From Paraburkholderia rhizosphaerae (lineage in GTDB: Bacteria > Pseudomonadota > Gammaproteobacteria > Burkholderiales > Burkholderiaceae), in NCBI RefSeq assembly GCF_004366595.1, contig NZ_SORE01000035.1, positions 1 to 58,615 of the forward strand: a DNA stretch of 58,615 nucleotides, read 5' to 3'. Shown here one piece after another: positions 16,142-24,583 of the stretch (position 1 is the stretch's first letter; the number at the start of each line of letters is the position of its first letter). The position numbers and the translations under genes are program-made. Below the pieces are notes generated by a model. It ran no database searches. It worked only from the letters and a program-made list of their open reading frames with translations, and was not told the DNA's origin.

Positions 16142-19100
16142 TCAATTCCCCGTATGAGCGGAAGCATCGGTGCGCGGATCGCGCTCGTCGCCATGCACGC
16201 GGAACCAGATCGAGTACAGCGCGGGCACATAGAACAGCGTGAGCACCGTTGCGCTCGTGATGCCGCCCATCAGCGCGGTCGCCATCGGCCCGAAGAAGTT
16301 CGAGCGCAGCAGCGGAATCAGCGCGAGCACCGCGGCGGCCGCGGTCAGCGTGATCGGCCGGAAGCGCCGCACGGTTGCGCCGACGATTGCATCGAAACGC
16401 TTATGCCCGGCCGCGATGTCCTGCTCGATCTGATCGACGAGAATCACCGAGTTGCGCATGATGATGCCGAACATCGCGATCACGCCGAGCATCGCGACAA
16501 AGCCGAACGGCTTGCCGAACATCAGCAGCGCGACCACCACGCCGATCAGTCCGAGCGGCGCGGTCAGCACGACCAGCAGCACGCGCGCGAAACTCTGCAG
16601 CTGGATCATCAGCAGCGTGAGCACGGCGACGATCATCACCGGCATTTGTGCGTTGATCGACGTTTGCCCCTTCGCGCTTTCTTCCACCGATCCGCCGATC
16701 TCGATCCGATAGCCGACCGGCAACGATGCGCGCACATTCGCAAGCCGCCGGTCGACGCTTTTCGTAACATCGATGCCTTGTGCGTTCGCGCGCACGTCCG
16801 ATTGCACGGTAATCGTCGGTTGCCGGTCGCGTTCCCAGATCACACCGTATTCGAGGTCGTTGCGCATCTGCCCGAGCGTGCCGAGCGGCACCGGCCCGTT
16901 CGGCGTCGGCATCGCGAGCGACATCAGGCGCGCGGGATCGACGCGTTCGTCGCGCGGCGCGCGCAGGTCGACGCCGATCAGTTTGTCGCGTTCGCGGTAC
17001 TGCGTGACCGTATAGCCGGACAAGGTCATCGCGAGAAAGCTCGAGATGTCCGCCGACGAGACGCCGAGTTCGCGCGCACGTTTCTGGCTGACCTCGAAAC
17101 GCATCGAACGCTCGGCGGGTTCGTCCCAGTCGAAATGCACATTCGATGCGCGCGAGTCCGCGCGCATCGTCGCCGCGACGCGCTCGGCGATCGAACGCAC
17201 CGTCGCGATATCGCCGCCGCTCACGCGGAACTGCACCGGATAGCCGACCGGCGGTCCGTTCTCGAGCCGGGATAGCCGGGTGCGGATCGCGGGGAAACGA
17301 TCGCGCAGCATCGGCTCGAGCCAGCCCGCAAGCTGCTCGCGTGCCTTCACGCTTTTTGCGGTGATCACGAACTGCGCGAAGTCAGGTTGCTGCAGTTGCT
17401 GATCAAGCGGCAGATAAAAGCGCGGTGCGCCGGTGCCGACGAAGTTGATCAGGTGATCGATTTCCGGCCGGCCTTCGAGGGCTTTTTCGAGCTGCTGTGC
17501 CACGCGCAGCGTCGCGGCGAACGAAGCTCCTTCGGACAGCCGAACGTCGACCAGCAATTCGGGGCGGTCGGAACTCGGGAAGAATTGCTGCGGAACAAGC
17601 GTAAAACCCGCGAGCGATACGGCGAACAGCACGACGGTAATCGCTAGCACGATAAAGCGCCGCTCGATGCACCAGCCGACCCAGCCGCGCAGACGCCGGT
17701 AGAAACGCGTGTCGTAAATATCATGCTCGTGATCGTCGGGCTCGTGCGCGGCGCGCTTTCTTTCGGGCAGCAGGTGATAGCCGAGTAGCGGAATCAGCAC
17801 GACCGCCGCGAACCATGACGCAATCAGCGCGATCGCCGACACCTCGAAGATCGATCGCGTGTATTCGCCGGTGCTCGACTTCGCGAGTGCGATCGGCAAA
17901 AAGCCCGATACCGTGACGAGCGTGCCGGTGAGCATCGGAAATGCGGTGCTGGTGTACGCGAATGCCGCGGCGCGCGTGCGGTTCCAGCCTTGCTCGAGCT
18001 TGACCGCCATCATCTCCACCGCAATGATCGCGTCGTCGACCAGCAGCCCGAGCGCGAGCACCAGCGTGCCGAGCGATACCTTGTGCAGGCCGATGCCGAA
18101 CAGATACATGCAAAGCGCGGTGACCGCGAGCACGACGGGAATCGAAATGACCACCACCATGCCGGTGCGTAGGCCGAGTGACACGAGGCTCACGACCAGC
18201 ACGATCGCCACCGCTTCGGCGACGGCTTCGAGAAAGTCGTCGACGGAACGGGATACCGCGCGCGGCATGCTCGACACTTCGACCAGCTTCAGGCCCGCGG
18301 GCAGATGTGCGCGCAGGTCGGCGGTCTTCGCATCGAGCGCGTTACCCAGGCGAATGACATCGCCATCCGGCTGCATCGTGATGCCGATGCCGAGCACGGC
18401 CTGGCCGCGAAAGCGCATCTGCGTGACGGGCGGGTCGTCGTAGCCGCGCTTGATCGTCGCGATATCGCCGAGTCGAAACGACCGGTTGTTCACGCGGATC
18501 AGCGTGTCGGCGAGCGCGGCGACATCGGTGAACTGGCCGCTCGGGCGCACGAATACACGGTCGTGATAGGTGGTCAGCGTGCCCGACGCCGATACGCTGT
18601 TTTGCGAATCGATCGCCTGCGCAATCTGCTGCGGCGAAATGTTCAGGCGCGTGAGCTGCGTATTCGAAATTTCGACGTAGATATGCTGATCCGGGTCGCC
18701 GAAGTAGTCGACCTTCGCGACACCCGGCACGCGCAGCAGCACCGTGCGCAGTTCGTCCGCGTAGTCATGCAGTTGCGCGGCCGAAAAACCGTCGCCTTCA
18801 AGCGTATAGATGTTCGTGTAGACATCGCCGAACTCGTCGTTGAAGTAAGGGCCTTGCACGCCGCGCGGCAGCGTGCCGGCGATATCGCCGACTTTCTTGC
18901 GCACCTGGTACCACGTGTCGGGCACGCTGGACGCCGGAGCCGAGTCCTTCATGTTGAAGAAGATCAGCGATTCGCCGGGCCGCGAGTAACTGCGCAGAAA
19001 ATCGATCGACGGGGTTTCCTGCAGCTTGCGGCCGATGCGGTCGGTGACCTGCTCCTGGACCTGACGGGCGGTCGCGCCCGGCCAGAACGTGCGGACCACC

Positions 19101-19267
19101 ATCACGCGGAACGTGAATGGCGGGTCTTCCGATTGCGCGAGACGCGAGTACGCGAGGATGCCGAAAAGCGTCGCGAGCGTGATGATGAAAACAACCAGCG
19201 CCTGATGGCGCAACGCCCACGCGGACAGGTTGAAGCGGCCTTCGCCTGCGTCGTGCGAGCCGCTCAT
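16142..19267 (-). CDS. RND efflux transporter permease (AcrB/MexB superfamily)
   Basis: At 1041 residues this is the proton-driven inner-membrane pump of a tripartite efflux system. The first helix is RHQALVVFIITLATLFGIL (about 18-36). A porter domain follows, then the TM4-6 block with the paired acidic residues of the proton relay (LGLLVDDAIIAVEMMAVK), and after TM7 the second half of the duplication. The end NSVILVDQIEQDIAAGHKRF and ALMGGITSATVLTLFYVPAL is typical. The sequence is closest in feel to TriC-like pumps, but the substrate cannot be read from it. ATG 19267 overlaps the adaptor's stop as ATGA. The frame upstream to 19459 is antisense-like and not part of the protein. Confidence 0.93.
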   Translation of the reverse strand: MSGSHDAGEGRFNLSAWALRHQALVVFIITLATLFGILAYSRLAQSEDPPFTFRVMVVRTFWPGATARQVQEQVTDRIGRKLQETPSIDFLRSYSRPGESLIFFNMKDSAPASSVPDTWYQVRKKVGDIAGTLPRGVQGPYFNDEFGDVYTNIYTLEGDGFSAAQLHDYADELRTVLLRVPGVAKVDYFGDPDQHIYVEISNTQLTRLNISPQQIAQAIDSQNSVSASGTLTTYHDRVFVRPSGQFTDVAALADTLIRVNNRSFRLGDIATIKRGYDDPPVTQMRFRGQAVLGIGITMQPDGDVIRLGNALDAKTADLRAHLPAGLKLVEVSSMPRAVSRSVDDFLEAVAEAVAIVLVVSLVSLGLRTGMVVVISIPVVLAVTALCMYLFGIGLHKVSLGTLVLALGLLVDDAIIAVEMMAVKLEQGWNRTRAAAFAYTSTAFPMLTGTLVTVSGFLPIALAKSSTGEYTRSIFEVSAIALIASWFAAVVLIPLLGYHLLPERKRAAHEPDDHEHDIYDTRFYRRLRGWVGWCIERRFIVLAITVVLFAVSLAGFTLVPQQFFPSSDRPELLVDVRLSEGASFAATLRVAQQLEKALEGRPEIDHLINFVGTGAPRFYLPLDQQLQQPDFAQFVITAKSVKAREQLAGWLEPMLRDRFPAIRTRLSRLENGPPVGYPVQFRVSGGDIATVRSIAERVAATMRADSRASNVHFDWDEPAERSMRFEVSQKRARELGVSSADISSFLAMTLSGYTVTQYRERDKLIGVDLRAPRDERVDPARLMSLAMPTPNGPVPLGTLGQMRNDLEYGVIWERDRQPTITVQSDVRANAQGIDVTKSVDRRLANVRASLPVGYRIEIGGSVEESAKGQTSINAQMPVMIVAVLTLLMIQLQSFARVLLVVLTAPLGLIGVVVALLMFGKPFGFVAMLGVIAMFGIIMRNSVILVDQIEQDIAAGHKRFDAIVGATVRRFRPITLTAAAAVLALIPLLRSNFFGPMATALMGGITSATVLTLFYVPALYSIWFRVHGDERDPRTDASAHTGN

Positions 19268-20532
19268 GAAGCGAAGTCCTCGGGGTGCAGCGGCGCGACC
19301 GGACGCACCCGCTCGCCGGCCGTTACCGTATGCACGCCTTGCAGCACGACGCGCTCGCCGTCTTTCAATCCGCCGGACACCTCGATCGTGCGTTCGTCGT
19401 AGCGCGCGACTTGCACGCGGCGCAATTCGAGTACGTCGTTGCCGCTTTTTACTACCCATACAGCCGGCGCGTTGCCGTCGTGGAAGAGGGCGGTGACCGG
19501 TAATGTGAATGAAACGGCTTCGCCGGTCTGACCGGCGGCGCCGTCACGGATGAACGACACGTTGGCGGTCATGCCGAGCCGCACCTCGGTCCCGGCTTGC
19601 TCGAGCGTCAGCTTTGCGCGCCATGTGCGGCTTTGCGCATCGGCGGCCGGCGACAGCTCGCGCACGCGCGCGGTGAACGTGCGGCCAGGTAGCGCGCCGA
19701 GCGTCACGCGCGCGACGTGGCCGACGCGCAGTGCGGCCAGATTGCTTTCCGGCACATCACAGACGACATCGACATCGCCGCTCCACGCGAGGCTATAGAC
19801 CGCTTGCCCGGCGGACACGTTTTGCCCGGTGTCCGCCTGCTCGGCGGTGATCACGCCCGCATGATTCGCGACGAGCGTCGCGTATTGCAGTTGATTGTTC
19901 GCGAGCGCCGCCTGTTGCGCGGCCTGTTCGCGCTGTGCGGCAGCGGACGCGTACGCGTCTTCGGTTTGCTCGAGTTGCGCCTGCGCGATCAGGTTCTCGC
20001 GCGCTTGCGCGCGGTCGCGATCCAGCTGCTGCTTCGCGTAGACGAGCCGATGCTGCGCGGCATCGAGTTGCGCGGCGGCGCTGGTCGCGTTCTTCTGCAC
20101 ATCGGCGGGGTCCAGCTGCGCGACGATCTGACCGTTGTGCACGGTATCGCCGAGGCGTACGCGGCGCTCGATGATCTTGCCACCGATCCGGAACGACAGC
20201 GGGGTCGTATAGCGCGCCTGTACCTCGCCGGGCAGCGTCGCGGCGAACGCCTGCCCGTCGGCGCGCACCGCGCGTGCGACGACCGGTCTCGGCGATGGCG
20301 CGGAGGCTTCCTGCTGGTGACAGCCGCTCAACACGATGACGCCTGCGAACCCGAGCGCGCACGCCACACGATGCGCGGCCGCGGCCGGGGTCCCGACAAA
20401 TTGACGAACGGGAAAGCCGCCGAAGAGTCCGTTGAGGAACCGGGCAACGTCACCCGGGACCCCGCGATGACCGAAGCGGAAACAGCACGGCTCGCGCGCC
20501 TCGGGCGGCCTGCGACAACCGGAACGATTCAT
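19264..20532 (-). CDS. RND efflux periplasmic adaptor (membrane fusion lipoprotein)
   Basis: The protein has up to 422 residues, with lipobox VLSGC near residue 70, a biotinyl-lipoyl half-motif (PLSFRIGGKIIERRVRLGDT), a long alpha-hairpin rich in Ala/Gln, then beta-barrel and membrane-proximal domains. It links the inner-membrane pump to the outer channel. The lipobox is too far from the ATG at 20532 for a normal lipoprotein signal, so the true start is probably a TTG or GTG about 25 codons upstream of the Cys (near 20400); I cannot decide which. It is the first gene of the efflux operon and divergent from a TetR repressor. Confidence 0.9.
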   Translation of the reverse strand: MNRSGCRRPPEAREPCCFRFGHRGVPGDVARFLNGLFGGFPVRQFVGTPAAAAHRVACALGFAGVIVLSGCHQQEASAPSPRPVVARAVRADGQAFAATLPGEVQARYTTPLSFRIGGKIIERRVRLGDTVHNGQIVAQLDPADVQKNATSAAAQLDAAQHRLVYAKQQLDRDRAQARENLIAQAQLEQTEDAYASAAAQREQAAQQAALANNQLQYATLVANHAGVITAEQADTGQNVSAGQAVYSLAWSGDVDVVCDVPESNLAALRVGHVARVTLGALPGRTFTARVRELSPAADAQSRTWRAKLTLEQAGTEVRLGMTANVSFIRDGAAGQTGEAVSFTLPVTALFHDGNAPAVWVVKSGNDVLELRRVQVARYDERTIEVSGGLKDGERVVLQGVHTVTAGERVRPVAPLHPEDFAS

Positions 20533-20640
20533 GATGACCCCACGCTGGAAAGGGCGAAGCTCGGCTCGCAGCGGCCCGTCAACCGCGCCCGCAAGGACGT
20601 GTTACCAGGGCACACCACCATTGCCTGGGATGTTGGGGCG

Positions 20641-20707
20641 AATTCTAATACAGAGGTGTATCTGAGTGCAAAGCTGAATCGAAAACTTCGATGCTAGACT
20701 GCCGCCC
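20641..20707. promoter_or_regulatory. Candidate TetR operator region between divergent genes
   Basis: Two inverted repeats lie in the gap between the efflux operon and the repressor. One is ATCGAA-aac-TTCGAT at 20678-20692, a perfect 6-bp-armed palindrome 16 bp before the repressor ATG. The other is CAGA-ggtgta-TCTG around 20651-20664. TetR-family repressors usually bind such sites and control both divergent genes. Which site is used is unknown. Confidence 0.45.
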
Positions 20708-21337
20708 ATGAAACGCAAACGGTTGACACGTGAACAGAGCAGGGACCAGACGCGCCAGCGTCTGCTGGACGCTGCGCAGGTCATTTTCATGAAGAAAGGC
20801 TTCGTCGGCGCGAGCGTCGAGGACATCGCCGAGGCGGCGGGCTACACGCGCGGCGCGTTCTATTCGAACTTTCGCAGCAAGCCGGAGTTGTTCCTTGAAC
20901 TGCTGCGGCGCGATCACGAGGCGATGCAGGCCGACCTGCAGAGCATCTTTCGCGAAGGCGCCACGCGCGATGAAATGGAAGCGAGCGTGCTGCAGTATTA
21001 CAGCCGCCTGCCGTTTCGCAACGAATGCTTTCTGTTATGGGCCGAAGCGAAATTGCTTGCCGCGCGCGATGCGCGCTTTCGTGTGCGCTTTAACGCATTC
21101 ATGCATGAAAAGCGCGAAGAGTTGACGGCCTACATCAGCGAATTTTCAGCGCGCGTCGGCACGCCGTTGGCGCTGCCGGCGGCGACGCTTGCGATGGGCT
21201 TCATGGGGCTCGTCGATGGCGTGCAGTTCCTGTACACGACCGATCCGCAGCACGTGACCGCGGAGGTCGCGGAGTCGGTGCTCGCGGGATTCTTTGCGAG
21301 AGTGGTGTTCGGTCGCGAACCGGGAAAAGAGGCGTAG
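20708..21337 (+). CDS. TetR/AcrR-family repressor, divergent to efflux operon
   Basis: This 209-residue protein has an N-terminal TetR helix-turn-helix (about 12-58: RQRLLDAAQVIFMKKGFVGA then SVEDIAEAAGYTRGAFYSNF). It ends with an all-helical ligand-binding and dimerisation domain. It is transcribed away from the adaptor-pump-channel operon with 175 bp between them. This is the classic layout for a local repressor that is released by the pump's substrate. The ligand is unknown. The candidate operators are described separately. Confidence 0.92.
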   Translation: MKRKRLTREQSRDQTRQRLLDAAQVIFMKKGFVGASVEDIAEAAGYTRGAFYSNFRSKPELFLELLRRDHEAMQADLQSIFREGATRDEMEASVLQYYSRLPFRNECFLLWAEAKLLAARDARFRVRFNAFMHEKREELTAYISEFSARVGTPLALPAATLAMGFMGLVDGVQFLYTTDPQHVTAEVAESVLAGFFARVVFGREPGKEA

Positions 21338-21452
21338 GCGCCGCCCCGACCCGCGGGCGCCCGCGTCGCGCGCGGCGCCGTTTTCCGTCACTACATTGCG
21401 CCAACCCTTCTTGATCTAATGAAGCCTCGATCGCACACAGGAGGGACCGCAA

Positions 21453-22133
21453 ATGCCCGGTACGCACATTGGTGGATCATTCAGCGGCAGGTTTCATCCG
21501 ACGGACATGGTGCCTCGGGAACCGCATTCGTCAGGTTCCGAGGTTGCCAACGCCGGATCGTCACGCATGGCCGATGTGGCACGATCTGACACGTCGCGTG
21601 AGGATCCAGGCGGTTTCAATCAGGTGCGACGCGCAGGCCAGGCCCATGCCGGTTCGACGGCTGCTCCCGTCCTGCGGTTGCGTGGCGGCGGGAACCTTCA
21701 TCCATCGGGCGACAAGCGGGGCGACCGCGAGCGTCTGTTGCCCGACGAGCCCGGTTCCAGCAATCAACGCATGTATCACGGAACGCGCAGCGGAACAGAA
21801 GCGCAACGCGCGGCAAACGACGCGAAACGCTATGACCTGCAGAGCCGGCTAGACCACGCAAAGCGCGAAATGGACGGCGCCCGGCAGAAATATGACGGCG
21901 CGCTCGCCGATCTCGGCAGAATCTCCGAGGCTGTCAAACGGCTTGACGATGAGAGCCGGCAAAGCGGCCTGGATACGGCTCGGCGAGACGAACTCGGTAA
22001 CCTGCAGCGGACGGCTCGCGACGACTTCTGGCGGCAGACCCGCGAAATAGAAGCATGCCGTGACGCGCTGCGAAAATCCGACGACAAGTGTCGTGATCTT
22101 GAGCGCAAGCTCGACAAGCTCCGATGGACCTGA
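21453..22133 (+). CDS. Unrecognised effector-like protein with disordered N-terminus and coiled coil
   Basis: This 226-residue protein starts at ATG 21453 after the very strong site CAGGAGGGACCGCAA. Residues 1-110 are disordered and rich in Ser, Gly, Arg and Pro (MPGTHIGGSFSGRFHPTDMV), with no signal peptide. Residues 112-225 form a highly charged coiled coil (RLDHAKREMDGARQKYDGAL; RKSDDKCRDLERKLDKLR). It shares the opening 'HIG....G..H' and the layout of the protein at 13620, and both carry an EAQR start to the helical part. These two genes bracket the efflux operon plus its repressor. A type III or other secreted role is plausible but unproven, and no HrpB-box-like TTCG-N16-TTCG was found in front. 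Confidence 0.55.
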   Translation: MPGTHIGGSFSGRFHPTDMVPREPHSSGSEVANAGSSRMADVARSDTSREDPGGFNQVRRAGQAHAGSTAAPVLRLRGGGNLHPSGDKRGDRERLLPDEPGSSNQRMYHGTRSGTEAQRAANDAKRYDLQSRLDHAKREMDGARQKYDGALADLGRISEAVKRLDDESRQSGLDTARRDELGNLQRTARDDFWRQTREIEACRDALRKSDDKCRDLERKLDKLRWT

Positions 22134-22154
22134 GCCGGTCACCGACCGCCAGCG

Positions 22155-22394
22155 CTACAGTCCGAGCCCCGGCCCGAAATTACTGCCGATCAGTTTCGTG
22201 ACCGCCGCGATGTCCGCGTAATCCTGCTCGGGCAAGCCGTCGAGCATCGCCAGCACCTCGTTGCTTGCGCCCGCGTCGCGCGCGGCATCGACGAGTGCAT
22301 CTTTATTGGCGGGGTACGTCGCCGCCCGCAATACATCGGTGATCTGCAGGTCGATCGATTCGCCAGGTATGCTGCGTGACGCCGGTCGGGTCAT
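22155..22394 (-). CDS. DUF2795-like small protein
   Basis: This 79-residue protein contains the pattern seen in DUF2795 domains: TDVLRAATYPANKDALVDAA, then a helix and MLDGLPEQDYADIAAVTKLI. The domain is a small helical module of unknown function, common in Actinobacteria and Burkholderia. The protein has no signal peptide. It ends 21 bp from the convergent effector-like gene. The start at 22394 is the only one that keeps the domain whole. Confidence 0.7.
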   Translation of the reverse strand: MTRPASRSIPGESIDLQITDVLRAATYPANKDALVDAARDAGASNEVLAMLDGLPEQDYADIAAVTKLIGSNFGPGLGL

Positions 22395-22513
22395 GAGTCT
22401 GATCCTCGCACTGAAGGGTTCGGGCGGGTAACGCGGTGCAGCGGCAGCGAACGGTCGCAGTGCATTATCGGCCGTTCAACTGCGCCGGAAACGAAAAAAC
22501 GCGAAAAACGCGG

Positions 22514-22765
22514 TTACGTCTGCGGATGCTCGTTGCGCGCCGCGAAGCCGCGTTCGAGATGCCGCGATTTGGGCAGCGTGATGTGCTGCCAGCGGTCCGG
22601 CCGGATATCGGACTGCGCGGCGACATCAGGCGCCGGTGGCGCGACCGGCGCCGCGTTTGCGCGTTGTGCGGCGATGTCGGAAAGGCCGTCGCGTGCGGTG
22701 TGAACCGGCGCGGCAAAGCATGAGGCCGACAACGTTACCATGGTCAACAGTGTCGAGGTTCTCAT
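22514..22765 (-). CDS. Small secreted protein of unknown function
   Basis: From ATG 22765 the 83 residues begin with a signal peptide (MRTSTLLTMVTLSASCFAAP, cleavage near residue 19). An Ala/Pro-rich mature part follows, ending HITLPKSRHLERGFAARNEH. The start is fixed by the strong site GGAGGTCGGGTG directly in front; the frame continues to 22807, but that part lacks any signal. I know no family. It is probably periplasmic. Confidence 0.55.
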   Translation of the reverse strand: MRTSTLLTMVTLSASCFAAPVHTARDGLSDIAAQRANAAPVAPPAPDVAAQSDIRPDRWQHITLPKSRHLERGFAARNEHPQT

Positions 22766-22967
22766 CACCCGACCTCCTTTCCTAAGCCAGCGCTGGAACT
22801 CTCGCAAGCGCTATGCCATTTGCGAGCCGCAAAACGGGCGCTCGCCTGGCGCGACTGTGCGTCGTCAGCACCACGCCGATATTCCCATCTTAGACGGTAA
22901 TTTTTTCAAGCGCCTTGATCACCCGCGGACCCGCGCCGGCGTTCGCAAGCCGCCCGGAATGGAAGAA

Positions 22968-22998
22968 AAAAGCAGATGCGGGCGCCGCGTCGGCGCCC
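22968..22998 (-). terminator. Terminator for the C45-type hydrolase gene
   Basis: On the minus strand GGGCGCC-gacgc-GGCGCCC (22980-22998) is followed within a few bases by a six-T run at about 22973-22978. It lies 110 bp past the hydrolase stop at 23109. The rest of 22766-23108 shows no gene. Confidence 0.6.
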
Positions 22999-23108
22999 AC
23001 GCCAACGTCACGCCAGCGCCTCGCCAATGCAATGCGGCGGCGCTGAGCGATGCACCCGGCTAGCGTTACGGATGGAGGACGGCTGGTTGCTGTGCCGCAG
23101 CAACGCGC

Positions 23109-24446
23109 CTAGCGCAGTACTGCGAAGCGGGTCCACGGCCACGACGGCCGGTCGCGCATATACCCGTTCAGCCAGTTCCACTGCGGATGCCGCTTCATAA
23201 ACGCTTGCGCATCGAATGCGCGGCCGCACGGATGGCCCCAGCGCGCGTAAAACGCCATGTCGCGCGCCATTTCACTATCGACGACCTTGCCGTCGTTCGC
23301 GCCCCACGGATTGAACGGCCCATGGTCGGTGCCGCCAAAGCGCGCGTCATCGAGTTCGAGATGACCGCAGATCGTGCGCGAGCACGGATTGTCGTCGCGA
23401 TCGAGATACACGTCGTGGTGGTCGGCGATCATCTGTTTTGCAAGCTCGATATCGATCTTGCCGTGATGCATTTCCTCGAGCTGCATGAAGCGCAGCCGCC
23501 GCGCGCCGTTCTTGCGCACGTCGGTATAGTCCTCGCCTTCGCCCGCGCATTCCTGATTACGGATTTTCAGATCCGACGCGGTGTTGTAGCCGCTATAGAA
23601 GCCGTTCCTTGTGCTTTCGAACCCGGCATAGCGCAGTCCGAGCTCGTAGCGCGCAATCTCTCCGGTCTTGGTATCGCCGAGCAGCCAGCTATTCGCATAG
23701 CCGCCATTGTTCGCGACCGCGAACATATCGCACCACTCGCGGATGTTGCTTGCGTACTGCGCCGCGTGCCGCGACCGGTAGAACTCCGGCGCGCCGGCCG
23801 GGTTGTAGCCGGCGAAGCTGGAGATCGTCGTTTCGGTGATCATCAGGCCGGCGGACGTGAGCCAGAAGTCGGTGAGACTCGAGATGCAGCCGGGCAAGCC
23901 TTGCATCAGAATGCGGTGCCCGGCGTCCGGCACGATGTCGAACACGACGTTGAACGCGTCGCCGGCCGCATAACGGTCCCACGAGTTATGCGCCATCACG
24001 ATGCGGCCGTCGTGCGTCGCGTTGCCGGTCGCGATGAACGCGCTGCAATGATGGCCGCGGCGTCCGCGCCATGGCTTGAGCCCCAGCCGCGGATGCTGCG
24101 CCGCGGCGAAACTCGGCCACCAGCTTTGCAGCAGGTCCATATAGCCGTTCCACGCCAGCACTTCGGCGAACGGCAGCTTCGCGCCATCGGCGATGCCCTG
24201 GATTTCGTCGGCGAATTCGGTATCGAGGCGCGGCGCGAACTGCGCGACCGCGGCGTTGATGAAGGTGTCGAAGTCTTCGCCGGTATCCCACTTCGCGAGG
24301 TAGCGGGCGGTCTGGATGGCATTGCGGATTTCGGCGGCCAGCAACTGTCCGTGCTGCTCACCGCGGTCGTACGGTTCGCCTTCGATATGCACGAAAATCC
24401 AGCCCGCGTGATCGCGGCGCACGGCATCGATGGACGGTTCGTTCAT
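23109..24446 (-). CDS. C45-type autoproteolytic hydrolase (phospholipase B/acyltransferase-like)
   Basis: This 445-residue protein belongs to the Ntn-hydrolase group that includes peptidase C45 and phospholipase-B-like enzymes. The likely nucleophile is the Cys in RGHHCSAFIATGNATHDGRI (about residue 145), which would become N-terminal after self-cleavage. It is followed by the conserved MAHNSWD. Other family features are the early GEPYDRGEQHGQLLAAEI and the late CSRTICGHLELDDARF. No signal peptide is seen at the chosen ATG 24446; an upstream extension to 24560 lacks family character. Substrates of such enzymes include amides and N-acyl compounds; the natural one here is unknown. It appears monocistronic, with its own terminator. 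Confidence 0.8.
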   Translation of the reverse strand: MNEPSIDAVRRDHAGWIFVHIEGEPYDRGEQHGQLLAAEIRNAIQTARYLAKWDTGEDFDTFINAAVAQFAPRLDTEFADEIQGIADGAKLPFAEVLAWNGYMDLLQSWWPSFAAAQHPRLGLKPWRGRRGHHCSAFIATGNATHDGRIVMAHNSWDRYAAGDAFNVVFDIVPDAGHRILMQGLPGCISSLTDFWLTSAGLMITETTISSFAGYNPAGAPEFYRSRHAAQYASNIREWCDMFAVANNGGYANSWLLGDTKTGEIARYELGLRYAGFESTRNGFYSGYNTASDLKIRNQECAGEGEDYTDVRKNGARRLRFMQLEEMHHGKIDIELAKQMIADHHDVYLDRDDNPCSRTICGHLELDDARFGGTDHGPFNPWGANDGKVVDSEMARDMAFYARWGHPCGRAFDAQAFMKRHPQWNWLNGYMRDRPSWPWTRFAVLR

Positions 24447-24583
24447 CTTCGCTCCCGGTCGAAGGGCACCGCGCCTTTCCCAACGAAAGCGCCGCGCGTC
24501 CGGCGCAGCGACGGTCGCTTTCTGGTCAATCCATTTTAGAGAAATTGCTGCGCTTTGCACGCCGCAGGTTGTGACCGTTGGTA

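Noticed and set aside
23187..24539. 450-aa plus-strand frame opposite the C45-type hydrolase
   Set aside because: Antisense shadow without ribosome site or recognisable domain.
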